This document shows positions 8,719 through 17,547 of a stretch of 64,000 nt of DNA, piece after piece (position 1 is the first letter of the stretch; each line of letters opens with the position of its first letter). The stretch is taken from positions 1 through 64,000 of the forward strand of contig JANQRH010000028.1 of the NCBI GenBank assembly GCA_028284625.1. The letters run 5' to 3'. Source of the DNA: Afifellaceae bacterium. Lineage in GTDB: Bacteria > Pseudomonadota > Alphaproteobacteria > Rhizobiales > Afifellaceae. Below the pieces are notes generated by a model. It saw nothing but the letters and a program-made list of their open reading frames with translations. It had not been told where the DNA came from and made no database searches. Position numbers and translations under genes: made by a program.

Positions 8719-9525
8719 CTAGCGATCCTCGCCGCGCAGGAGGTCGTCGATATTTACCTCCGCCACCTCGCTCAGGAGTTCCACGAAGGCGGCCGATTGA
8801 TGGGCCGCGATCGCCGCGCCGATCTCAGCGGTCGCCGCCGAAGCGTTGCCCGTCACGCCGTCACGGTTCAGATCGCCAGCCAGCCAGCCGAAGCCGATCC
8901 GGCCGTAGGCGCGCAGCCATGCGTAGCGTTGCGATAGCTCGGCCTGAAGGGAAGGAAAGTCCGCGGCGCGGCTCATGTCCACCTGCTCTGAGCTGAAATG
9001 CAGCATCAACGATGTCTCGATCTGCCCGCCATGCACGCCGAACGCGCGTTCCTCCTCTGAGATCGTGCCGGTGGGAAGGCCCAGCCGATTCCAGGTCAAG
9101 GTAACCGCCAGCAGATCGAAACGTGCGCGACACTCCAGCGCAGCCGCGTTCATCGCCGACACGTTGCCGCCATGCGAGCTTATCAACACAAGCTTGCGCA
9201 GGCCCGATTGCGCAACCTCGCCGCCACGCGCGACGATCGTCTCAATCAGCTCAGCGGTGGTGAGGCTTTGCGTTCCGGCGAACCGGGAATGCTCTAGCGA
9301 AGCGCCGACGGCTTGCGTGGGAAAGCGGACGACGGAGAGGGAGTCCGGTGCGCGCCGCGACGCCTCCGCCATCAGACCGTCGGCGATGACGCAGTCCGTG
9401 CTATGCGGCAGATGCGGCCCATGTTGTTCGGTTGCGGCGAGCGGCAGGACCGCGACCGTGCGTTTAGGATCAAGACGATCGCCAGCCGTAATGTGCCATT
9501 CGCGAAACGGCATGAATCCTCGCAC
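8719..9525 (-). CDS. Creatininase family amidohydrolase
   Basis: Metal-dependent hydrolase of the creatinine amidohydrolase fold, 268 residues. Metal-binding motifs are visible in order: PLAATEQHGPHLPHSTD (Glu and His plus Asp), VLISSHGGN (His) and HGGQIETSLML (Glu). Family members open cyclic amides such as creatinine or process formamide intermediates in flavin and F420-like pathways; the substrate here is unknown. The start may be the ATG at 9525 or, four residues in, the ATG at 9513 (MPFREWH). It is the first gene of the run creatininase-amidase-carbonic anhydrase-NicO and is divergent from gluQRS across 84 bp. Confidence 0.9.
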   Translation of the reverse strand: MRGFMPFREWHITAGDRLDPKRTVAVLPLAATEQHGPHLPHSTDCVIADGLMAEASRRAPDSLSVVRFPTQAVGASLEHSRFAGTQSLTTAELIETIVARGGEVAQSGLRKLVLISSHGGNVSAMNAAALECRARFDLLAVTLTWNRLGLPTGTISEEERAFGVHGGQIETSLMLHFSSEQVDMSRAADFPSLQAELSQRYAWLRAYGRIGFGWLAGDLNRDGVTGNASAATAEIGAAIAAHQSAAFVELLSEVAEVNIDDLLRGEDR

Positions 9526-9609
9526 AGTCGTGCCGACCGCTGAAACAGCGCCGGCTACAGGTTTCCGCCAAGGGATACAGGAAGCGGCATTGTCGACGGA
9601 AGAGCACGT

Positions 9610-10503
9610 GTGACGAAAGAGCCAACTTCAAAGGCAGAGCTTGGGGCCGGGCCGCGCGTGTTTCGCTTCGCGCCGAGCCCGAACGGCTATCTGCATCGCG
9701 GCCACGCGTACTCCGCGTTGCTCAATCACCGTGCGGCGGAGGTGACGGGCAGCCGGTTGCTGTTGCGCATCGAGGACATCGATCTGACCCGCGCGCGCGC
9801 CGAATTCGAGACGGCGATCTACGAAGACCTCGGGTGGCTTGGGTTGACATGGGAAGAGCCCGTGATGCGGCAGAGCGAGCGTTTCGACGCTTACCGGGAA
9901 GCGCTCGCCGCGCTTGACCGCCTCGGTCTCCTCTATCCCTCGTTCATGAGCCGCAGGGAGATTGCGGCGGCGACCGCGAGTTCTGACTGGCCGTGCGATC
10001 CCGATGGTACGACGCTTTATCCAGGCGTGGAACGCGAGTGGAGCAAGGCGCGGCGCGAAGCGGAGATGGCGAGAGGACAGCCCTATGCGCTCAGGCTCGA
10101 CATGACGCGGGCGCTTGACGGCCTACCGGCGCTCTCCTGGCGGGAAGCCGATCCATTTGCGCAAGAGGCTCCGGCGACGCGGGCCGCCGATCCCGCCGCA
10201 TGGGGCGATGTCGTGCTGGCGCGCAAGGCCTTGCCGGCGAGCTATCATCTCTCGGTCGTCGTCGACGATGCGTTCCAGGGCGTCACCGACATTGTGCGCG
10301 GCCTGGACCTGCAGCCTTCCACATCCGTACATCGCGTTCTGCAGACGCTGCTTGATCTTCCCGAGCCGGGCTATTTCCACCACCGGCTGATCCTTGACGA
10401 GACCGGCGCCAAGCTCGCCAAGTCGCGCGGTTCAGAGACCATTCGCGCCCGACGCGATGCAGGCGAGAGCCGCGAAGCGCTGATCGCCGGCCTCGGGCTC
10501 TGA
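9610..10503 (+). CDS. gluQRS: Glutamyl-Q tRNA(Asp) synthetase
   Basis: Attaches glutamate to the queuosine at position 34 of tRNA-Asp. It has 297 residues, matching the truncated GluRS-like family that lacks the anticodon-binding domain. The HIGH-region motif is RFAPSPNGYLHRGHAYSAL, followed by LLRIEDIDLTRAR, and the KMSKS-like loop reads GAKLAKSRGSETI. The zinc-binding cysteines found in E. coli YadB-type proteins are not present in the equivalent segment (LYPSFMSRREIAAA), so this copy probably lacks the structural zinc. The start is GTG at 9610, next to the divergent creatininase gene. Confidence 0.93.
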   Translation: MTKEPTSKAELGAGPRVFRFAPSPNGYLHRGHAYSALLNHRAAEVTGSRLLLRIEDIDLTRARAEFETAIYEDLGWLGLTWEEPVMRQSERFDAYREALAALDRLGLLYPSFMSRREIAAATASSDWPCDPDGTTLYPGVEREWSKARREAEMARGQPYALRLDMTRALDGLPALSWREADPFAQEAPATRAADPAAWGDVVLARKALPASYHLSVVVDDAFQGVTDIVRGLDLQPSTSVHRVLQTLLDLPEPGYFHHRLILDETGAKLAKSRGSETIRARRDAGESREALIAGLGL

Positions 10504-10505
10504 TC

Positions 10506-11465
10506 TCAGAGGAAGAGTGTTCGCACCACGATAAGCCAGACGCTGGTCGTGAGAACGCCTGCCGCCGTTGAGATGACCAGCGTGTTGGATGACAGCGCCT
10601 GCCCGGTCCCGAGTCGCATCGCAATCATGGTCACGTTTACGCCTGTCGGACTCGCCGCAATGAGTGTCACTGCTGCGATTCCGATCGGCGGCAAACCAAT
10701 GGCCCAAGCGGTCGCGAGGACCAGGCCCGGTAGAAGGATGAGCTTCAACGCGGAGATGGCCATTGCGGGGCGTATCTGCCGCGCCATTCCGTAATTCACC
10801 AGCGCCACGCCGGTGGCAAACAGCGCAAGCGGTCCGGCTGAAAGGGCCAGCGGTTCAATGATCGCCGCGGCGACGCGGGGGATCGTGAGCCCCGTGAGGC
10901 GCCAAAGAAGCCCAAGCGCTATCCCGATCAGGATCGGATTTGTCGCCAGGGTGATGCCAAGTCGGCGCCAGGCATCTGTCCGGGACGTGCTCGCGGCAGC
11001 ACGGTCGTCGGCGGAGAGCGCCCATTCATTGAGAAGGACGCTGACAACCATGAAGATCGGCATATGTATGGCGATGACGACGATGAGGAAGACCATGCCG
11101 GCGTCGCCAAGCGCGACCTGTACCAAGGGAAGGCCGACCAGCACGGAGTTGGAGTAGGCGGCAGAGCCGCCGGCCACGATGCCGGCGCGCGTGTCGCGTT
11201 TGAAGAGATGCACGACCATCAGGTGCGACGCCGCCCATACGATGGCGAACGGAACGAAGTAGGCCGCCCAGATCCGCCAGGGCGACGCGCCCTGAGGGCC
11301 GGCCGTGGCAAGCGTGTTGAAGATGAGCAACGGGATCGGCAGCGCGAACACGAACTCTGCGAGCTTCTCGCCTACGTCTGACGACAGGAGTTTGGTCCAA
11401 GCGGAGAGATAGCCGAGGCCGATCAGGCCGAAGATCGAAACGACGATGATGAGCGTTTCCGACAA
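10506..11465 (-). CDS. AEC (auxin efflux carrier) family transporter
   Basis: Inner-membrane transporter of the AEC family, about 319 residues with some ten hydrophobic helices in two halves of five. I start it at the TTG at 11465 (MSETLIIVVSIFGLIGLGYL), which has CGGAG about 6 bases upstream. A longer reading to 11609 adds 48 residues of non-hydrophobic, unlikely sequence and would run into the ribosome site of the divergent SDR gene. Family motifs such as GGSAAYSNSVLVGLPL and the C-terminal ASPTGVNVTMIA fit bacterial AEC carriers, some of which move malate or other organic acids. The substrate is unknown. It converges on gluQRS with a 2-bp gap. Confidence 0.9.
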   Translation of the reverse strand: MSETLIIVVSIFGLIGLGYLSAWTKLLSSDVGEKLAEFVFALPIPLLIFNTLATAGPQGASPWRIWAAYFVPFAIVWAASHLMVVHLFKRDTRAGIVAGGSAAYSNSVLVGLPLVQVALGDAGMVFLIVVIAIHMPIFMVVSVLLNEWALSADDRAAASTSRTDAWRRLGITLATNPILIGIALGLLWRLTGLTIPRVAAAIIEPLALSAGPLALFATGVALVNYGMARQIRPAMAISALKLILLPGLVLATAWAIGLPPIGIAAVTLIAASPTGVNVTMIAMRLGTGQALSSNTLVISTAAGVLTTSVWLIVVRTLFL

Positions 11466-11603
11466 GAGGTGCTCCGGCTTGCCCGCTGCCGATCCCCGCG
11501 GCGGGCTGACATGCGGGGTTTCGGCCGTGCGGTTTCTGCCATAGAGGTCGAGCTCGCGAAAGCGATTGGGCGAGAGGCGCGGGGAGGGAAGCGCAAGGGG
11601 GGC

Positions 11604-12437
11604 ATGCAACGGACGGTTCTGATCACCGGCTGCTCAAGCGGCATCGGCGAGTGCGCCGCGCTCGGCATGCAGGCGCGCGGCTGGCGCGTCTTTGCCACGG
11701 CGCGCAAGCCGGAGGACATCGCCAGGCTGAAGGCGGCCGGGCTCGGCGTGCATTACCTCGACTACATGGAAGAAGACTCCATCGCTGCGGCGGCCGATGC
11801 GGTGCTCGCGGAGACCGGCGGCCGGCTCGACGCGCTCTTCAACAACGGCGCCTACGGGCAACCCGGCGCGTTGGAGGACGTCCCGACTTCGGTGTTGCGG
11901 GCGCAGTTTGAGGCGAATTTCTTTGGCTGGCACGATCTGACGCGGCGGGTGATCCCGGCCATGCGCAAACAGGGAAGCGGGCGCATCGTGATGTGCTCTT
12001 CGGTGCTCGGTTTCGTTACGATGGGCTTTCGCGGGCCCTATGCCGCCACGAAATGGGCGCTGGAAGCGTATTCTGACACGCTGAGGATCGAGCTTGAGGG
12101 CTCCGGCATCCATGTCTCCGTGATCGAGCCGGGCCCCATCCGCACGCAATTCATGAAGAGCGCGGTGGCGCATGCGCGCCGTAACATCGACGTGGAAAAC
12201 TCCGTCCACGCCAAGTATTACAGCTACCGCCTGCGATCGCTTGAGAAGGGCGGCGTGACCTACGGCGAGCTTGGCCCAGACGCTGTGCTTGCCGTTCTTG
12301 TTCGCGCGCTGGAGAGCCCGCGGCCGCGGCCGCAATATTTCGTCACATATCCGACCCACGGCATGGGCTTGCTCAGGCGCTTCGCAACCAAGCGCCAGCT
12401 GCATGCCTTCCTGTCCTGGGCAACCCGCAAGGGCTGA
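11604..12437 (+). CDS. SDR family NAD(P)-dependent oxidoreductase
   Basis: Short-chain dehydrogenase/reductase, 277 residues, cytoplasmic. The cofactor motif TGCSSGIGE is at residues 8-16 and the active site Tyr-x3-Lys is in GPYAATKWALEAYSD, preceded by SSVLGFVTMGFRG carrying the catalytic Ser. The TGCSSGIG form resembles the 17-beta-hydroxysteroid/retinol dehydrogenase-like classical SDRs, which usually prefer NADP(H). I chose ATG 11604, directly after a purine-rich AAGGGGGG site, because 45 further upstream codons would encode an unrelated basic leader. The substrate is unknown. Confidence 0.9.
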   Translation: MQRTVLITGCSSGIGECAALGMQARGWRVFATARKPEDIARLKAAGLGVHYLDYMEEDSIAAAADAVLAETGGRLDALFNNGAYGQPGALEDVPTSVLRAQFEANFFGWHDLTRRVIPAMRKQGSGRIVMCSSVLGFVTMGFRGPYAATKWALEAYSDTLRIELEGSGIHVSVIEPGPIRTQFMKSAVAHARRNIDVENSVHAKYYSYRLRSLEKGGVTYGELGPDAVLAVLVRALESPRPRPQYFVTYPTHGMGLLRRFATKRQLHAFLSWATRKG

Positions 12438-12477
12438 GCGGGTTGAACATCGGCTTGGCAAGGCGCAATAAGCGACG

Positions 12478-12669
12478 ATGGCGTCTTTTGTTCAGGGGCT
12501 CTTGCCCATCGCGGTCGCGATCGTCGCGATCATCCTGCTGCTCGGCTTGTGGAACATGATGCGCGGCGGCTCAGGCAACGCGTCGCAGCGGTTGATGCGG
12601 GCGCGGGTCATTGCGCAATTTGCGGCGATTGTCGTCGCCATGGCGGTGCTGTGGATCATGCAGGGCTGA
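12478..12669 (+). CDS. HIG1-domain twin-transmembrane protein
   Basis: A 63-residue inner-membrane protein with two hydrophobic helices (about residues 5-27 and 43-61) joined by a short basic loop. The loop contains QRLMRARVIAQ, which fits the HIG1 signature Q-x3-R-x-R-x3-Q. HIG1 proteins in mitochondria and some alphaproteobacteria associate with cytochrome oxidase or the respiratory chain. The gene starts a plus-strand series leading to adenosyltransferase, rhomboid and ETF genes, an arrangement I recognise from other Hyphomicrobiales. Its position near electron-transfer flavoprotein genes fits a respiratory role, though that is inferred. Confidence 0.85.
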   Translation: MASFVQGLLPIAVAIVAIILLLGLWNMMRGGSGNASQRLMRARVIAQFAAIVVAMAVLWIMQG

Positions 12670-12752
12670 GGAACTGCCGCGTCAATTGTCCCGCTGCGCC
12701 GCGCGCATTTATCGCTGACGTCTGGGCGTTCGCTCTATAAGCTCCTGCCATC

Positions 12753-13334
12753 ATGGTGGTCCTCAACAAGATCTACACCAAGACCGGCGACGACGGCACG
12801 ACGGCGCTGGGGAGCGGCGAGCGTCGCCCCAAGCACGATTTGCGTATCGAGGCCTACGGAACGGTCGATGAGGCAAACGCCGCGATCGGCGTCGCCAGAA
12901 CCGAGCTTTCCGCCGACGAAGCGGACCTCAGCGCCATGCTGGAGCATGTGCAGAACGACTTGTTCGATCTCGGTGCGGAACTCGCCACGCCGGATGACGG
13001 CAAGCCGAAGGACTACGAGCCGCTCCGCGTCGTCTCAACGCAGGTGGAACGCCTTGAGCGCGACATCGACGAGCTCAATGCGGCGTTGCAGCCGCTGCGT
13101 TCCTTCGTGCTGCCCGGCGGCAGCCGTGGGGCGGCGGCGCTGCATCTGGCGCGCACCATCACGCGGCGAGCGGAGCGTCTGATGGTGGCGCTGGCGGAGA
13201 AAGAGCCTGACGGCGTCGGCAACCCCGCGTTGGTCTACATGAACCGCCTTTCCGACTTCCTGTTCGTCGCCAGCCGCTGGGTCAACAAGCGCGGTGAGGG
13301 CGACGTGCTGTGGGTCCCCGGTAAGAACCGCTAG
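12753..13334 (+). CDS. Cob(I)alamin / cob(I)yrinic acid a,c-diamide adenosyltransferase, PduO type
   Basis: Transfers adenosyl from ATP to cob(I)alamin, giving adenosylcobalamin. It has 193 residues. The N-terminal KIYTKTGDDGTTALGSG ATP-binding motif and the motifs RIEAYGTVDEANAAIG, FVLPGGSRGAAALHLART, RRAERL and YMNRLSDFLFVASRW are the PduO/MMAB family hallmarks. It is not the BtuR/CobO type. An adenosylcobalamin supply in this neighbourhood of acyl-CoA genes would serve methylmalonyl-CoA mutase or similar enzymes encoded elsewhere. No cobalamin riboswitch is visible upstream. Confidence 0.94.
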   Translation: MVVLNKIYTKTGDDGTTALGSGERRPKHDLRIEAYGTVDEANAAIGVARTELSADEADLSAMLEHVQNDLFDLGAELATPDDGKPKDYEPLRVVSTQVERLERDIDELNAALQPLRSFVLPGGSRGAAALHLARTITRRAERLMVALAEKEPDGVGNPALVYMNRLSDFLFVASRWVNKRGEGDVLWVPGKNR

Positions 13335-13354
13335 GTCCGGCCGGCCCACATCCC

Positions 13355-14059
13355 GTGTTTATACCGCTCCACGACGACAATCCGCTTCGCCATCTGCCCA
13401 GGCCGTACGTCAACTACGCCCTGATCGGCGTCACGACGCTTTGTTTTCTCATGAGCTTCGTCGTCTCCGGCAATCTGGGTGAGCGGGCGATCAGCGCCGC
13501 GGCAATCGCGTTCGGGTTCATTCCCTCCGTCGTCAACGATTATGCGCTGGCGCCGCAATATGTGCCGGCGACGGCGACCTATCTGACCTACGCGTTTTTG
13601 CACGCGGATTGGTGGCACCTGGTCGGCAACATGGCGTTCCTTTGGGTCTTTGGGGACAACATCGAGGACGCGCTCGGGCACCTTCGCTATCTTGCTTTCT
13701 ATATCGTCTGTGCGGTGTTCGCCGCCTTGGTCCATTCCTTGTCCGATCCGCAATCCACGGCGCCCTTGATCGGCGCTTCCGGCGCGGTGGCCGGCGTGGT
13801 GGGCGCCTACCTCGTGCTCCACCCGCGCGTAAAACTCTGGATCCTGCTGCTCGGCCGTATTCCGGTCCGGCTCTCGGCGATGTGGGTGCTCGGCGGCTGG
13901 GTGGTGTTCCAGTTCTTCAGCGCTGCTGCCGCCACGGAGGCGGATTCAACGGCCTGGTGGGCGCATATCGGTGGGCTGATCGCCGGCGCGGTGCTGATCG
14001 TCCTGCTTCGTCGCCCGGGCGTGGTGCTTTTTGACCGCAACCTGCGGCAGGGCGGATGA
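13355..14059 (+). CDS. Rhomboid family intramembrane serine protease
   Basis: Membrane protease cleaving transmembrane substrates within the bilayer. It has 234 residues and six or seven hydrophobic helices. The catalytic serine is in GASGAVAGVVGAYL (GxSG), and the catalytic histidine is in WWAHIGGLIAGA on a later helix. The motif HADWWHLVGNMAFLWVFGDN is the conserved HxxxxHxxxN region. It starts with GTG at 13355, 20 bp after the adenosyltransferase stop. The substrate is unknown. Confidence 0.92.
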   Translation: MFIPLHDDNPLRHLPRPYVNYALIGVTTLCFLMSFVVSGNLGERAISAAAIAFGFIPSVVNDYALAPQYVPATATYLTYAFLHADWWHLVGNMAFLWVFGDNIEDALGHLRYLAFYIVCAVFAALVHSLSDPQSTAPLIGASGAVAGVVGAYLVLHPRVKLWILLLGRIPVRLSAMWVLGGWVVFQFFSAAAATEADSTAWWAHIGGLIAGAVLIVLLRRPGVVLFDRNLRQGG

Positions 14060-14149
14060 CTTCTATGCGGCATTGAAGCTGGCCGGTTCGGCTTGATTTG
14101 CCGGGCCCAGGCGGTTTAGTCCGACGCCTGAAAGCCCGGAAGGACTCCC

Positions 14150-14899
14150 ATGAAAGTGCTGGTGCCGGTGAAGCGGGTCATCGACGCGAACGTCAAGCCG
14201 CGGGTGAAGCCCGACGGGTCAGGCGTCGATTTGACCAACACCAAGATGGCCATGAATCCGTTCGACGAGATCGCCGTGGAGGAGGCGATCCGCCTCAAGG
14301 AGGCGGGGACGGCGGAGGAGATCGTGCTCGTTTCCATTGGCCCGGCGCAGGCGCAGGACACGATCCGGACCGGGCTTGCCATGGGCGCCGACCGCGGTCT
14401 CCTCGTCGAGGTCGACGGGATCGTGGAGCCGCTGACGGTCGCCAAGATTCTGAAGGGCGTGGTGGAGGAGGAAGCGCCGGGGATCGTGATCCTCGGCAAG
14501 CAGGCCATCGATGACGACGCCAGCCAGACCGGCCAGATGCTGGCCGCCTTGCTCGGCTGGGCGCAGGGGACCTTTGCCTCAAAGATCGTGATCAAAGACG
14601 GCGTCGTTGACGTGACGCGCGAGGTGGACGGCGGGCTGCAGACCGTTGCGCTCAAGATGCCGGCGATCATCACGACCGACCTCAGGCTCAACCAGCCGCG
14701 ATACGCGTCGCTGCCCAATATCATGAAGGCCAAGAAGAAACCGATCGACACGAAGAGCGCCGGCGATTACGGCGTTGATCCGACGCCGCGGCTCGAGATC
14801 GTGGAGACGGTTGAGCCGCCGAAGCGGCAGGCGGGCGCGAAAGTCGCCTCCGTCGGCGAGTTGGTGGACAAGCTGACATCGGAAGCCGGCGTGCTGTGA
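14150..14899 (+). CDS. etfB: Electron transfer flavoprotein subunit beta
   Basis: Small subunit of the ETF heterodimer, which accepts electrons from acyl-CoA and other dehydrogenases and passes them to ETF-quinone oxidoreductase. It has 249 residues. Recognisable blocks are [53 protein letters not shown] and the beta-signature region [19 protein letters not shown]. It is followed by etfA after 40 bp, and a GGAAGGACT ribosome site precedes the ATG. Confidence 0.97.
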   Translation: MKVLVPVKRVIDANVKPRVKPDGSGVDLTNTKMAMNPFDEIAVEEAIRLKEAGTAEEIVLVSIGPAQAQDTIRTGLAMGADRGLLVEVDGIVEPLTVAKILKGVVEEEAPGIVILGKQAIDDDASQTGQMLAALLGWAQGTFASKIVIKDGVVDVTREVDGGLQTVALKMPAIITTDLRLNQPRYASLPNIMKAKKKPIDTKSAGDYGVDPTPRLEIVETVEPPKRQAGAKVASVGELVDKLTSEAGVL

Positions 14900-14939
14900 C
14901 GGACGGGCGAGTAAGGGGCAGACGCGTAAGGATTGGGCA

Positions 14940-15887
14940 ATGACGGCGCTTGTTTTGGCAGAGCACGACAATTCGGCGCTCAACGAGGCGACGGCGAAGA
15001 CGCTGACAGCCGCGCTTCAGCTCGGCGGCGAGGTGCATGTGCTGGTCGCCGGCAAGGGCGCGGCGGCCGTGGCCGACGAGGCGGCGAAGCTCACAGGCGT
15101 GACCAAGGTGCTTTTGGCGGAATCGGATGCCTTGGAGCATGCGCTGGCGGAGCCTCTGGCAGCGCTGATCGTGTCGCTCGCCGATTCGTACGATGCACTC
15201 GTGGCGCCGGCCACGACCAACGGCAAGAACGTCATGCCACGCGTTGCCGCGCTGCTCGACGTCATGCAGATTTCCGACGCCTCGGAGGTCGTGGACGCGG
15301 AGACCTTCCGCCGCCCGACCTATGCCGGCAACGCTATACAGACGGTGAAGTCGCGTGACACCAAGAAGGTCGTGACGATCCGCACCGCGTCTTTCGCGGC
15401 CGCCGAGCCCGGTGACGCTGCCGCGTCGGTTGAGACGGTGGCGCCGCCCGACGACGCAGGTCTCTCGTCTTTCGTTGAGGAGAGCGTGGCGGCGAGCGAG
15501 CGTCCGGAGCTGGCGTCGGCCAAGGTCATCATCTCAGGCGGGCGGGCGCTCGGCTCAAAAGAGCAGTTTTTGGAGGTGATCCTGCCAGTCGCCGACGCGC
15601 TTGGCGCGGCCGTGGGCGCAAGTCGCGCGGCGGTCGACGCCGGCTACGCGCCGAACGATTGGCAGGTCGGGCAGACTGGCAAGATCGTCGCGCCGGACCT
15701 CTACATTGCCTGCGGCATTTCCGGTGCGATCCAGCATCTGGCGGGCATGAAGGACAGCCGTGTGATCGTCGCCATCAACAAGGACGAGGAAGCGCCGATC
15801 TTCCAGGTCGCCGATTACGGCCTCGTGGCCGATCTCTTCCAGGCTTTGCCGGAGTTCCAGGCTGAGTTGCAGAAACGAGCAGAGTAG
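14940..15887 (+). CDS. etfA: Electron transfer flavoprotein subunit alpha
   Basis: FAD-binding subunit of ETF, 315 residues. The C-terminal FAD domain carries the classic series: [51 protein letters not shown] and the signature ending [21 protein letters not shown]. The N-terminal half is the Rossmann-like ETF domain. It is paired with etfB and followed by a hydroxyacyl-CoA dehydrogenase gene, consistent with fatty acid or hydroxybutyrate oxidation. Confidence 0.97.
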   Translation: MTALVLAEHDNSALNEATAKTLTAALQLGGEVHVLVAGKGAAAVADEAAKLTGVTKVLLAESDALEHALAEPLAALIVSLADSYDALVAPATTNGKNVMPRVAALLDVMQISDASEVVDAETFRRPTYAGNAIQTVKSRDTKKVVTIRTASFAAAEPGDAAASVETVAPPDDAGLSSFVEESVAASERPELASAKVIISGGRALGSKEQFLEVILPVADALGAAVGASRAAVDAGYAPNDWQVGQTGKIVAPDLYIACGISGAIQHLAGMKDSRVIVAINKDEEAPIFQVADYGLVADLFQALPEFQAELQKRAE

Positions 15888-15984
15888 AGACGTTGAACGC
15901 ATTTGACGCGCCGCCGCCGCTTCCCCTTTGTCCCGGCTTGCGGGATACTTACCGCCTGTTCGGCGGGAGCGGAGAGTTGCCGCG

Positions 15985-16854
15985 ATGAGCAAAATCGGCG
16001 TCATTGGTTCAGGCCAGATGGGCAACGGCATTGCGCATGTCAGTGCGCTTGCCGGCTATGAGGTGCTGCTGCACGATTTGAGCGAGGAGCGCATCAATGC
16101 GGGCCTCGCCACCATCGACGGCAATCTCGCCCGTCAGGTCACCTCCGGTCGTATCGATGAGAAGGCGCGCAAGGATGCGGTCGGACGCATCAAGCCGGCG
16201 CTGACGCTCGATGATGTCTCCGATGCGGATATCGTGATTGAATCCGCCACGGAGAACGAATCCGTCAAGCGCAAGATCTACACCGACCTTTGTCCGCTCT
16301 TAAGGCCGGACACGATCCTCGCCACCAATACGTCGTCGATCTCCATCACCCGCCTGGCGGCCGCGACGGACAGGCCTGAGCGCTTCATCGGCATGCATTT
16401 CATGAACCCGGTGCCGGTCATGGAGCTTGTCGAGCTGGTGCGCGGCATCGCAACCGACGACACCACCTTCGAGGCAGCGAAGGTCTTCGCTCAGAAGCTC
16501 GGCAAGAAGACAGCGGTGGCGGAGGATTTTCCGGCCTTCATCGTCAACCGCATCCTCCTGCCGATGATCAACGAGGCGATCTACACGCTCTATGAGGGTG
16601 TCGGCACTGTCGATGCCATCGACATGGCCATGAAGCTCGGCGCCAATCATCCGATGGGGCCGCTGCAGCTTGCCGATTTCATCGGGCTCGATACGTGCCT
16701 CTCGATCATGCAGGTGCTTTACGAGGGGTTGGCGGATTCCAAATACCGGCCGTGCCCGCTTTTGGTGAAATATGTCGAGGCCGGATGGCTTGGCCGCAAG
16801 ACGGGCCGCGGCTTCTACGACTATCGCGGCGAAGAACCGGTGCCGACGCGGTAA
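15985..16854 (+). CDS. 3-hydroxybutyryl-CoA dehydrogenase (3-hydroxyacyl-CoA dehydrogenase family)
   Basis: Oxidises (S)-3-hydroxybutyryl-CoA to acetoacetyl-CoA with NAD(P), or the reverse. It has 289 residues from ATG 15985, which has GGAGCGGAGAG upstream; a start at 15928 would add 19 unlikely residues. The cofactor motif is [16 protein letters not shown]. The catalytic histidine is in [15 protein letters not shown], and the signature [18 protein letters not shown] and [19 protein letters not shown] follow. It lacks an enoyl-CoA hydratase domain, so it is the stand-alone form. The gene follows etfBA by 97 bp. Confidence 0.95.
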   Translation: MSKIGVIGSGQMGNGIAHVSALAGYEVLLHDLSEERINAGLATIDGNLARQVTSGRIDEKARKDAVGRIKPALTLDDVSDADIVIESATENESVKRKIYTDLCPLLRPDTILATNTSSISITRLAAATDRPERFIGMHFMNPVPVMELVELVRGIATDDTTFEAAKVFAQKLGKKTAVAEDFPAFIVNRILLPMINEAIYTLYEGVGTVDAIDMAMKLGANHPMGPLQLADFIGLDTCLSIMQVLYEGLADSKYRPCPLLVKYVEAGWLGRKTGRGFYDYRGEEPVPTR

Positions 16855-16867
16855 CTGCGGGACCGTA

Positions 16868-17527
16868 TCAGCTGCCGGCGATAGCCGCCTCGATCAGTTT
16901 CTGCGCATCGTCGCTGTCCCATTCGGCCGGGCCGTTCATGTGGCCGAGCCGGCAGCCATTGCGGTCGAGCAGAACCGTCACCGGCAGTCCGACGGCGAGG
17001 CCGCGCACCTTCAGCGCCTCGAAGATCTTGGTGCTTGGGTCGGTGTAGAGCGGCAGGTTTTCAACGCCGATGCTCTCCAGGAACTGCGCCGCACGCCCGC
17101 GCTCGCCGGTATCGATTGAGATCGGAACGACGGCGAAGTCCTCGCCGCCGAGCGCGGATTGAAGGCGGTCGAGCGCCGGCATCTCTCGGCGGCAGGGCGC
17201 GCACCACGTCGCCCAGAGGTTGACCAGCGCGATGCGCCCCTCGTAGGCGGCGAGCGTCGTTGCCTCGCCATTGGTGTCGTTGAAGGCGAGCTCGGAGAGT
17301 TTTTCCGGCTCCTTGGCGAACCGAAAAGCCGCGACCTCACCGCCGATCAGCGGATCGAGTAAGGCGGCACGTGGCTCCGTCGCCGCACAGGCGGCATGAT
17401 CGCCGCCGTTGCCTTGGTCCTGGAGCGTCACGTATACCCCCGCCAGAACGGCCGCCAGAGCCGCGGCGGCTGCGCCGTGGCGCCAGTTGATCGCGAATGG
17501 GCGCTTCTGCCCGTCGGCCATGTGCAC
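16868..17527 (-). CDS. tlpA: TlpA-like periplasmic thiol:disulfide oxidoreductase
   Basis: Membrane-anchored thioredoxin-like protein of 219 residues. A single N-terminal helix (about residues 17-35) holds it in the inner membrane; the thioredoxin domain faces the periplasm. The redox motif is WATWCAPCRREMP. In Bradyrhizobium, TlpA reduces cytochrome oxidase assembly factors (ScoI and CoxB), so a role in copper-site maturation is likely. The gene is divergent from argH with only 20 bp between starts. An alternative ATG two codons in (MADGQK) is equally possible. Confidence 0.9.
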   Translation of the reverse strand: MHMADGQKRPFAINWRHGAAAAALAAVLAGVYVTLQDQGNGGDHAACAATEPRAALLDPLIGGEVAAFRFAKEPEKLSELAFNDTNGEATTLAAYEGRIALVNLWATWCAPCRREMPALDRLQSALGGEDFAVVPISIDTGERGRAAQFLESIGVENLPLYTDPSTKIFEALKVRGLAVGLPVTVLLDRNGCRLGHMNGPAEWDSDDAQKLIEAAIAGS

Positions 17528-17547
17528 GCGCCTCCTGACGAGGGACT

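Noticed and set aside
12670..12752. Cobalamin riboswitch before the adenosyltransferase gene
   Set aside because: The gap is only 83 bp and contains no B12-box-like sequence.
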